The translations under genes and the position numbers were made by a program. The notes beneath the pieces are model-generated. The model was not told the DNA's origin, made no database searches, and saw only the letters and a list, made by a program, of their open reading frames with translations. From Oscillospiraceae bacterium (GTDB lineage Bacteria; Bacillota; Clostridia; Oscillospirales; Ruminococcaceae), in assembly GCA_029098085.1 (NCBI GenBank), contig JAQXNQ010000125.1, positions 1-5,406 on the forward strand: 5,406 nucleotides of DNA. Direction: 5' to 3'. The stretch's first letter is position 1, and each line of letters opens with the position of its first letter. Below, piece by piece: positions 1 through 5,314 of the stretch.

Positions 1-1197
1 CTGGACATCCATCAGGATCTGTACTCGGATTTCGGCACCGGCTGGAGCGGTGACGGCGCACCCCTCTGGGCCTGCCTTACGGATGGGCATAAACCCACCC
101 CCATCCGGTTCATTTGGGATGAGAAATACTGGTGGGACAAGGCGGTGCACCGTTCCTTTGACCATTTCTGGGAGAATGCGCCCTGTCAGGGCAGGAGGCT
201 TCTGGAGCACTACGCCGCCTTCTGGCAGCATCTGGCCCGGCGGTTCGGGGACAAGCCGGCGCTGTTCGGCTTCGACCTGATCAACGAGCCCTACCCCGGC
301 ACCGACGGCGGAAAAATCTTCCGGAAGCTCATCGGCAGTCTGATCAAAGTCTCCCTGACCGACGGCAGCATCAGCAAAAAGCAGCTGCTGGGCGACCTGT
401 TTCATAAGGAGCGCCGGGGGCGGCTGCTGAATCAGTACAGCGGCGCGGTTCTTTCCCGGATTGTCCGGGCAGGGGAGCCGCTGGTGCGCCGCTTTGACAC
501 TGAGCGGTACAATCCCTTCTTAAACCGCATCTCTGCCGCCATCCGGCAGGTCACCGACCGGGGCATCATCGCCATCGAAAACTGCTACTACTCCAATCTG
601 GGCATTCCCTGCAGCGCCGTGCCCATAGAGGTTTCCGGCAGACAGGAGCCGCAGCAGTGCTTTTCTCCCCACGGCTACGACATCATGGTGGACAGCGAGG
701 CCTATGTCCACGCCAGCAACGACCGGATCACCGCCATCTTTGACGAGCACCGCCGTACCCAGCAGCGTCTGCAGCTGCCGGTGCTGGTGGGAGAGTGGGG
801 CGGCATCGGAGATAACGACCCGCGGCTGCTGCCCCATATGAAGTATGTTCTGGGTATTTTTGATTCCCGGGGCTGGAGCCAGACTTACTGGCATTTCAAC
901 GACCGTTTTCTGGATTCTCCGCTGATGGAGGCCTTCAGCCGGCCCTATCCCAGGGCGGTCTGCGGTGAAATGCAGTCCTGGACGCGGGATGAAAAAGCCG
1001 GCAGCTGCGTGCTGACCTGTCGGCAGGAGGAGCCCTGCCGGGGGCGGACGGTTCTCTTTTCTCCCGCTTGCCCGGTATCGGTTCAGATAGACGGACAGCA
1101 GGCGGAGGTGCGCTGGCGGAAGGGGGAGCTGTCCTTTGACACCGCTCCCGGTCAGCACCGGATCGTTTTGCAGTATGAAGGGAGGAAGAATCCATGA
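1..1197 (+). CDS. GH5 glycoside hydrolase, endoglycoceramidase/steryl-glucosidase-like (5' end missing)
   Basis: The frame is open from base 1, so the start lies upstream; 398 residues remain. Family members are usually about 450-500 residues, so perhaps 60-100 residues of the barrel N-terminus are missing, and a signal peptide cannot be judged. Visible motifs fit a retaining GH5 (beta/alpha)8 barrel. LDIHQDLYS at residues 1-9 and GDGAPLWA at about 18-25 are typical of endoglycoceramidase-like members. FDLINEPYPG carries the predicted acid/base Glu96, and VLVGEWGG carries the predicted nucleophile Glu265. RPYPRAVCG (about 313-321) and a beta-rich tail (about 330-398) resemble the C-terminal beta-sandwich of endoglycoceramidases. 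Known relatives cleave the glycan-ceramide bond of glycosphingolipids or the glucose-sterol bond. The substrate here is inferred only at the level of 'glycoside with a bulky, possibly lipid, aglycone'. The stop overlaps the start of the transporter gene (ATGA), implying co-transcription and coupled translation. Confidence 0.87.
   Translation: MDIHQDLYSDFGTGWSGDGAPLWACLTDGHKPTPIRFIWDEKYWWDKAVHRSFDHFWENAPCQGRRLLEHYAAFWQHLARRFGDKPALFGFDLINEPYPGTDGGKIFRKLIGSLIKVSLTDGSISKKQLLGDLFHKERRGRLLNQYSGAVLSRIVRAGEPLVRRFDTERYNPFLNRISAAIRQVTDRGIIAIENCYYSNLGIPCSAVPIEVSGRQEPQQCFSPHGYDIMVDSEAYVHASNDRITAIFDEHRRTQQRLQLPVLVGEWGGIGDNDPRLLPHMKYVLGIFDSRGWSQTYWHFNDRFLDSPLMEAFSRPYPRAVCGEMQSWTRDEKAGSCVLTCRQEEPCRGRTVLFSPACPVSVQIDGQQAEVRWRKGELSFDTAPGQHRIVLQYEGRKNP
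1180..1197 (+). promoter_or_regulatory. Ribosome binding site and ATGA stop/start overlap
   Basis: GGGAGG at 1180-1185 lies inside the end of the hydrolase gene, 8 bases before the ATG at 1194. The ATG overlaps the upstream TGA (ATGA, 1194-1197). This is a classic translational-coupling arrangement and supports 1194 as the transporter start. A second in-frame ATG at 1272, preceded by GGAAGGG, sits immediately before the first membrane helix and is the main alternative start. Confidence 0.75.
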
Positions 1198-3563
1198 CCG
1201 CACTGCAGAAGGCGGGCGCGCTGCTCTCCCGGGCGCGGAGCCACTGGAAAACCCCGCCGGAAGGGCGGTATATGAATTATAAGGAGATCTGCGCCTACAG
1301 CTTCGGCGGCATCGGTGTCTATGCCATCATCACCATTGTGGGCGGCATGATCCTCTCCACCAGCAATACCCTGATCGGCAACACCATCGGCATCGACCCT
1401 CAGCGGATGTATGTCCTGTATCTGCTGGCCATGGCCGCCAGCATTCCGCTGACCGCTCTCCGGGCCGGCATTGTCGACAACAGCCGCTCCCGGGAGGGAA
1501 AGTACCGGCCCTTCCTGATCAGAATGGGCATTCCCTCCGCCCTGCTGGCGATCGGCTTTGTCTGGATGCCCTACGAGCGGATGAGCATGTTCTGGAAATG
1601 CACCACTGTGCTGCTGTTCAACATCGGCTTTCAGTTCTTTTTCAATTTTTTCAGGGATTCCTATGAGAACCTGATCTATGTGCTTTCGCCTGATTCCCGG
1701 GAGCGCACGGATGTGCTGGGCTTCAAGTCGGTCATCTATTCCATCGGACCCACCATCATCAACCCGCTGATGCCGCTGTGCGCCTCCTTCCTCACAAACG
1801 GCAGTCTCAATGACATCCGGCTCTACCGGATCGTCTATCCGCCCATTGCGGTGGTCGGTATGCTGCTGAGCCTCATGGTGTACGCCAACACCCGGGAAAA
1901 GACCCTTCAGGCCCGCTCTCATGCGGTGCGAATCCGGCTGCTGGACGCTCTGCGGGAGGTGGCCCGCAACAAGTATTTCTGGATTATTTCCTGCGCCGGG
2001 TGGATCGGCTTTCTGGAAGGCGCGCAGCTGACCCTGCTTTACTGGCTCTATCAGTACGGCGGCGCCTGCTCCTCCAATATGTACGCGGTCATCACCTTCA
2101 TTTACGGAGACGCCGCCCTCTGGGGCATGATGGCGGCCCCCTTCGCCATCCGCCGGTACGGAAAGAAGCGGGTGCTGATTCTGACCAATCTGCTGAACAT
2201 TTTCCTGATTCTGCTGCTGTATCCGGCATCAGGCAACATCTGGCTGGTGCTGATCTTCATGTATCTGAACGCGCTGGTGGGATCCTTTTCCATCGTGCTG
2301 GGCCCCAGCATTCAGGCGGATATCCGGGACTATCAGCACTACATATCCGGCGAACGGATTGATGGCATGTTCGCCGCCGTGGGCCTGATCGGCAGTCTGA
2401 TCGGCATGGTGACCAGTGGCGTGCTGCCCCGGATTTATACGGCGGGCGGCATCGCCCTGGAGCAGGCGCAGCGGATCCTTACCGTCCCGGAGGTGGCAGA
2501 CCGACTGCTGCCCAGCGGACTGACGGTGGCTCAGACCATCGCCGAACGGGCGGCCGCTCAGGGGATTACGGCCATGGAGGCGCTGAACGCCTATGATGCC
2601 CTTTATGACCCGCAGATTCTCTCCAGCCTGACGGGGATTCTGATCTTTGCCGCCGCAGCAGGCGCCCTGCTGAATCTGATTCCCTATCTGTTCTATGACC
2701 TGACCGACACCCGGCAGCAGGGTATCGTGCAGGTGCTGAAGCTGCGGGCCTTCTTTGAGGACTACAGCAACGGCCTTCTGAGCGAAAAGGATCTGCTGGA
2801 GACGGCAGAGCTGATCCGCACCGCCAGGGAAAACGCCGGTAAGGCGCCCTCCCATGAAGTGGAGCAGCGGAAGAAAAAGCTGCGGCATGCCGACCGGGCG
2901 GAGCGAAAGGCGGCTGTGCGGGCTGTCCGGGCAGAGCGGGAGCAGAACCAGCAAATTGAAATCGCGGATTTTGTCATCCGGGAGCTGGATAAGTTCCGGG
3001 ACGGCGCGCTGGATCAGGAGCTGGCCAGGGCGAAGGCTTTGACGGAAGGCGGCCCCGAGGCGCTGCGGCAGTTTGACCCGGAGATTCTGCGCCGGGCCAG
3101 GGCGCTGCCCCGCTCCAATCCGGAGGAAAAACGAAGCCGCCGGGAAGCGATCCGCCGGGCCAGGCAGCTGCAGCGCTCCGCCGGCATTCTGCAGAAGCAT
3201 TTCAAGGATGGGATTCAGGAGTTTGATCCGTCTGTTTATAAGGAACTGTACGACCGGGATGAGCAGGCCGAAAAGGAGCTGGTTGCCCTTTACGCCGATC
3301 TGACCGCCGCCGGAAAGCAGGGAGAGCGGCAGCGGGCCGCTGCCCTCCGGAAGCAAATCGCCGCTTTGAAGCAGAAACGCCGCCTGCTGAACCGGCAGAT
3401 CCGGCAGACAGCCGATGCCCACGCTCTGTTTATCAGTGCTGCCAGACCCTATCTGGAGGCGAAAACGCTGCTCCGGCAGCATCAGGCTTACGGTGAGCTG
3501 CCGCAGATTCTGGAGCGGGCCGCTGCGCTGAAGGAGAGCGGGGAGATGGAAGCTTCCGTATGA
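1194..3563 (+). CDS. GPH/MelB-type (MFS_2) sugar-cation symporter with long charged C-terminal extension
   Basis: The protein has 789 residues, whereas GPH-family symporters usually have about 450-500. Residues ~27-505 form the transporter, with about 12 hydrophobic segments (near 30-54, 70-90, 106-125, 135-153, 176-198, 212-230, 262-285, 295-318, 325-343, 348-370, 390-411, 476-500). The loop DNSRSREGKYRPF (95-107) matches the conserved MelB-type loop between helices 2 and 3. FFRDSYENL (152-160) and SRERTDVLGFKS (168-179) also fit the family. A ~60-residue hydrophilic insertion (about 415-475) separates the last two helices. Residues ~508-789 are rich in Arg, Lys, Glu, Ala and Gln, probably helical/coiled-coil and cytoplasmic; I recognise no domain there, and it is not an obvious EIIA domain as in LacS. 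It probably imports the product or substrate of the coupled GH5 enzyme with Na+ or H+. The substrate is unknown. The gene ends just before a terminator. Confidence 0.88.
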   Translation: MTALQKAGALLSRARSHWKTPPEGRYMNYKEICAYSFGGIGVYAIITIVGGMILSTSNTLIGNTIGIDPQRMYVLYLLAMAASIPLTALRAGIVDNSRSREGKYRPFLIRMGIPSALLAIGFVWMPYERMSMFWKCTTVLLFNIGFQFFFNFFRDSYENLIYVLSPDSRERTDVLGFKSVIYSIGPTIINPLMPLCASFLTNGSLNDIRLYRIVYPPIAVVGMLLSLMVYANTREKTLQARSHAVRIRLLDALREVARNKYFWIISCAGWIGFLEGAQLTLLYWLYQYGGACSSNMYAVITFIYGDAALWGMMAAPFAIRRYGKKRVLILTNLLNIFLILLLYPASGNIWLVLIFMYLNALVGSFSIVLGPSIQADIRDYQHYISGERIDGMFAAVGLIGSLIGMVTSGVLPRIYTAGGIALEQAQRILTVPEVADRLLPSGLTVAQTIAERAAAQGITAMEALNAYDALYDPQILSSLTGILIFAAAAGALLNLIPYLFYDLTDTRQQGIVQVLKLRAFFEDYSNGLLSEKDLLETAELIRTARENAGKAPSHEVEQRKKKLRHADRAERKAAVRAVRAEREQNQQIEIADFVIRELDKFRDGALDQELARAKALTEGGPEALRQFDPEILRRARALPRSNPEEKRSRREAIRRARQLQRSAGILQKHFKDGIQEFDPSVYKELYDRDEQAEKELVALYADLTAAGKQGERQRAAALRKQIAALKQKRRLLNRQIRQTADAHALFISAARPYLEAKTLLRQHQAYGELPQILERAAALKESGEMEASV

Positions 3564-3565
3564 AA

Positions 3566-3600
3566 AAAGTCCTGCCGCCCGGAATGGACAGCAGGACTTT
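3566..3600. terminator. Bidirectional intrinsic terminator
   Basis: A perfect 10-bp stem pairs AAAGTCCTGC (3566-3575) with GCAGGACTTT (3591-3600) around a 15-base loop. It starts 2 bases after the transporter stop. On the - strand the hairpin runs directly into six T residues, so it is a good terminator for the small convergent gene at 3642-3761. On the + strand the T tract is interrupted (TTTCGATTTGTTTT) but still plausible for ending the hydrolase-transporter operon. Confidence 0.8.
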
Positions 3601-3615
3601 CGATTTGTTTTGCCC

Positions 3616-3632
3616 GTCCGGAGCCTCCGGAC
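3616..3632. repeat. Perfect GC-rich inverted repeat
   Basis: GTCCGGAG (3616-3623) and CTCCGGAC (3625-3632) are perfect reverse complements around one base. As RNA the stem would be slightly shorter to allow a loop. It lies between the stop of the - strand small gene and the terminator, with no adjacent T run, so it is not itself a terminator. It may stabilise the 3' end of the small mRNA, or be a protein-binding palindrome. Confidence 0.5.
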
Positions 3633-3648
3633 AGACTGCACTCAGTCT
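3633..3648. repeat. Short inverted repeat spanning the small gene's stop codon
   Basis: AGACT (3633-3637) pairs with AGTCT (3644-3648) around six bases. The element includes the TGA stop (3642-3644, - strand) of the small membrane peptide gene and abuts the next inverted repeat. The stem is only 5 bp, so it could be chance. Confidence 0.3.
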
Positions 3649-3761
3649 AGGGTGATATACTGTGCCCTGGGCAGATGCAGGAACCGGACAATGCCCAGTC
3701 CGGCCAGCAGACAGAGTAGGGTGGAAAAAACTGCCGTGAGGGTCGCTGCGATTGCTTTCAT
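3642..3761 (-). CDS. Small single-span membrane peptide, 39 residues, function unknown
   Basis: The - strand reads ATG at 3761 to TGA at 3642, 39 codons plus stop. The peptide starts MKAIAATLTAVF and continues with a Leu/Ala/Gly-rich hydrophobic stretch to about residue 24. A short polar tail with Arg25, His28 and Arg31 follows, ending in YITLD. This looks like a single transmembrane helix or uncleaved signal anchor. The ribosome binding site AAAGGA (rc of 3771-3776) is 9 bases upstream. A second in-frame ATG at 3767 is only 3 bases from it, so 3761 is preferred. A terminator with six T residues lies about 40 bases past the stop, and a possible extended -10 promoter about 70 bases before the start. 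I recognise no family. Options include an orphan membrane microprotein or, more speculatively, a type I toxin-like peptide. Coding status is inferred from these signals, not from homology. Confidence 0.6.
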   Translation of the reverse strand: MKAIAATLTAVFSTLLCLLAGLGIVRFLHLPRAQYITLD

Positions 3762-3828
3762 AAACATCCGTCCTTTCTGTGGGCGTGTGGGGTACAGGCG
3801 GGAAGCTCCGCTCCTTCAGTACAACATC

Positions 3829-3837
3829 AGTATACCA
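3829..3837 (-). promoter_or_regulatory. Possible extended -10 promoter for the small membrane peptide gene
   Basis: The - strand reads TGGTATACT, a TGn extended -10 joined to TATACT (one mismatch to TATAAT). No good -35 hexamer is seen 16-19 bases upstream, which an extended -10 can compensate for. Transcription would start near 3822 and give a leader of about 60 bases. Confidence 0.4.
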
Positions 3838-3951
3838 TATTTTTCGTGAAAATCATCGGACAGTCTGTAAAGAAAAAGAAAAGATTCACTTACAAACCGG
3901 TGACAAAAAGTAACGGCAAAAAAATTTACAGATGGTCAGGGAAAAGAGGAA

Positions 3952-3980
3952 TTGACAGAAAAAGAGCGGCATGCTATAAT
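3952..3980 (+). promoter_or_regulatory. Consensus sigma-A promoter for the decarboxylase operon
   Basis: TTGACA (3952-3957) and TATAAT (3975-3980) are both perfect consensus hexamers with the optimal 17-base spacing. A TGC immediately before the -10 adds an extended -10 element. Transcription should begin near 3986-3988, so the riboswitch starts about 10 bases into the transcript. Such a strong constitutive promoter suggests that control is exercised mainly by the leader RNA. Confidence 0.93.
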
Positions 3981-3996
3981 AAGTTCATAAGAATAC

Positions 3997-4087
3997 GGTC
4001 AGGGGAGTAGTCGGCATCTCCGGATGCAGTTAAATCAACATCCCGGACGCTGCGGCGTCATGGTTTAACTTTGAATGACAAGACCTG
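3997..4087 (+). promoter_or_regulatory. yybP-ykoY family (Mn2+) riboswitch aptamer
   Basis: The leader carries the hallmarks of this RNA class in order. CAGG (4000-4003) leads into GGAGTAG (4004-4010), giving the signature GGGGAGTAG. A hairpin follows, GCATC/GATGC (4014-4018 with 4023-4027, TCCG loop). Next is a stem GTTAAA/TTTAAC (4029-4034 with 4064-4069) enclosing the conserved TCAACAT (4035-4041) and a GACGC/GCGTC hairpin (4046-4050 with 4055-4059). Last is GAATGACAAGACC, whose CCTG (4084-4087) pairs back to CAGG as P1. In known members the GGAGUAG and UCAACAU-type loops dock to form the Mn2+ site. The assignment is by motif memory; a covariance-model search was not possible. An unusual point is the downstream gene, a Na+-pumping decarboxylase subunit rather than a Mn2+ exporter. 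Confidence 0.85.
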
Positions 4088-4120
4088 TGTCCTGCAGTTT
4101 TGCGGGCACAGGTCTTTTTT
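4081..4120 (+). terminator. Riboswitch-controlled intrinsic terminator
   Basis: AGACCTGTG (4081-4089) pairs with CACAGGTCT (4107-4115). After one bulged T, CCTGCA (4091-4096) pairs with TGCGGG (4101-4106) around a GTTT loop. Six T residues (4115-4120) follow. The first arm contains the 3' strand of the riboswitch P1 (4084-4087), so aptamer and terminator cannot both form. Ligand binding should therefore prevent termination, an ON switch, as described for transcriptional yybP-ykoY members. The + strand signal lies 42 bases before the decarboxylase start. Confidence 0.9.
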
Positions 4121-4147
4121 ATCGGCGGATTCCCTGCGAAGAAAAAA

Positions 4148-4165
4148 CAGGAGTGAAAGCAAGTG
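4148..4165 (+). promoter_or_regulatory. Ribosome binding site fixing a GTG start
   Basis: CAGGAG (4148-4153) sits 9 bases before GTG at 4163. No in-frame ATG lies upstream after the terminator. The next in-frame ATG (4187-4189) lacks a comparable site and would remove the start of the protein, so GTG is chosen. Confidence 0.8.
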
Positions 4166-5302
4166 GAATTTCTTTTGTCCGGCGTCATGGCCATCACCTG
4201 GCAGCAGGTGGTCATGTATGTCATCGGCGGCCTGCTGATTTATCTGGCCATTGCCAAAGATTTTGAACCGGCCCTGCTGCTGCCCATGGGCTTCGGCGCC
4301 ATTCTGGTGAATCTGCCCCTTTCCGGCGCCATTGATCAGTTCATGGAGGGCATCGGCGAGACTCACGGCATTGTACAGTGGCTGTTTGAGACCACCATTG
4401 AGGCTTCCGAGGCGCTGCCCATTCTGCTGTTCATCGGCATCGGCGCCATGATTGACTTCGGCCCCCTGCTGTCCAATCCCAAGATGATGATCTTCGGCGC
4501 GGCGGCTCAGTTCGGCATCTTCTTCACGGTGGCGCTGGCCTGCCTGTTCGGCTTTGATCTGAAGGATGCCGCCTCCATCGGCATCATCGGTGCGGCGGAC
4601 GGCCCCACAGCCATCATGGTTTCCCAGATCTTCAACTCCAAGTACATGGGCGCCATTGCGGTGGCAGCCTATTCCTACATGGCGCTGGTGCCCATCGTGC
4701 AGCCCATGGCCATCAAAATGGTCACCACCAAAAAGGAACGGCTCATCCGGATGCCCTACAATCCCAAGTCGGTCAGCAAGACCACCCGCATTCTTTTCCC
4801 CATCCTGGTCACCATGGTGGCCGGTCTGGTTGCGCCCATGTCGGTGGCGCTGGTGGGCTTTCTGATGTTCGGCAACCTGCTGCGGGAGTGCGGCTGTCTG
4901 GAGAGCCTGTCCAAACCGGCGCAGAATGAATTTGCCAACATCATCACCCTGCTGCTGGGCATTACCATCTCCTTCTCCATGCGGGCGGAGCAGTTTGTCA
5001 CCTGGCAGACCCTGCTGATCATGGTGCTGGGCCTGGTGGCCTTCGTCATGGACAGCGTGGGCGGCGTGCTGGTGGCCAAGCTCATGAACCTGTTCGTCAA
5101 GGAAAAGATCAATCCCATGATCGGAGCGGCCGGCATCTCCGCCTTCCCCATGTCCGCCCGGGTGATCCAGAAGATGGCCATCTCGGAGGATCCCGAAAAT
5201 CATCTGCTGATGCAGGCGGTGGGCGCCAACGTATCCGGCCAGATCGGTTCGGTCATCGCCGGCGGCGTGATCCTCAACCTGATCCCCATGTTCATCAAGT
5301 AA
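4163..5302 (+). CDS. oadB: Na+-translocating decarboxylase beta subunit (OadB/GcdB/MmdB family)
   Basis: The protein has 379 residues, close to the usual 375-ish length of GcdB/MmdB-type subunits and to the core of OadB. It is the multi-span membrane subunit that decarboxylates carboxybiotin and pumps Na+ out of the cell. Family signatures are clear: GAADGPTA (143-150) with Asp146, AYSYMALVP (169-177) with Tyr172, NPMIGAAGISAFPMSARV (317-334) with Asn317, Gly321 and Ser326, and GANVSGQIGS (354-363). These match the positions known in Klebsiella OadB as Asp203, Tyr229, Asn373, Gly377 and Ser382, with the same spacing between Asp and Tyr and within the NP motif, so the Na+ path looks intact. 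The symbol denotes the family only: oxaloacetate, methylmalonyl-CoA or glutaconyl-CoA decarboxylase cannot be told apart from this subunit. It is the first gene after the promoter and riboswitch and is followed after 12 bases by a gamma-type subunit. Confidence 0.95.
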   Translation: MEFLLSGVMAITWQQVVMYVIGGLLIYLAIAKDFEPALLLPMGFGAILVNLPLSGAIDQFMEGIGETHGIVQWLFETTIEASEALPILLFIGIGAMIDFGPLLSNPKMMIFGAAAQFGIFFTVALACLFGFDLKDAASIGIIGAADGPTAIMVSQIFNSKYMGAIAVAAYSYMALVPIVQPMAIKMVTTKKERLIRMPYNPKSVSKTTRILFPILVTMVAGLVAPMSVALVGFLMFGNLLRECGCLESLSKPAQNEFANIITLLLGITISFSMRAEQFVTWQTLLIMVLGLVAFVMDSVGGVLVAKLMNLFVKEKINPMIGAAGISAFPMSARVIQKMAISEDPENHLLMQAVGANVSGQIGSVIAGGVILNLIPMFIK

Positions 5303-5307
5303 GGAGG
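5301..5307 (+). promoter_or_regulatory. Ribosome binding site of the gamma subunit gene
   Basis: AAGGAGG overlaps the TAA stop of the beta gene and lies 7 bases before ATG 5315. It is a near-perfect site that fixes the start of the next gene and shows the two genes are one operon. Confidence 0.85.
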
Positions 5308-5314
5308 TTTTCCC

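Larger units (their letters stand above)
3762..4162. other. Divergent regulatory intergenic region
   Basis: These 401 bases separate the - strand small gene from the + strand decarboxylase genes. They hold the small gene's leader and possible promoter (to about 3837), an AT-rich stretch with A tracts at about 3838-3951, then the + strand promoter, riboswitch and terminator. I see no convincing reading frame and no clear operator palindrome in 3838-3951. Confidence 0.7.

Noticed and set aside
145..1197. GTG at 145 as the true start of the GH5 hydrolase
   Set aside because: The frame is open to base 1 and the 48 codons before it contain family-conserved HQDLYS and GDGAPLWA motifs, so the gene begins upstream of the window.
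2229..3641. 470-codon - strand open frame opposite the transporter
   Set aside because: Low-complexity Gln/Leu/Pro/Gly composition without recognisable motifs, no start signal, and it reads across the terminator hairpin; explained by codon bias of the + strand gene.
3642..3761. Calling the 39-residue peptide MntS because it lies next to a Mn2+-type riboswitch
   Set aside because: Only the size is similar; the sequence is a hydrophobic span and shows no resemblance I can support.
3610..3849. 79-codon + strand frame starting with TTG
   Set aside because: No ribosome binding site, Arg/Ser-rich composition typical of a shadow, and it lies opposite the better supported - strand small membrane peptide and its leader.
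3934..4004. Direct repeat GGTCAGGG at 3934-3941 and 3997-4004
   Set aside because: One copy is upstream of the promoter, the other is part of the riboswitch P1/L1. Only 8 bases match and no third copy was seen; most likely chance.
3990..4120. Reading the leader as a T-box or a Na+-sensing riboswitch
   Set aside because: No T-box bulge (TGGNACCGCG) or specifier loop is present. Na+ control would suit the pump, but the loops match the yybP-ykoY consensus much better. Ligand specificity still needs a direct test.
4058..5203. Long - strand open frame opposite the decarboxylase beta gene
   Set aside because: It is the antisense shadow of a GC-rich gene: rich in His, Gln, Gly and Asp, no ribosome binding site, and it would run through the riboswitch terminator region. 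The + strand protein is an unmistakable family member.
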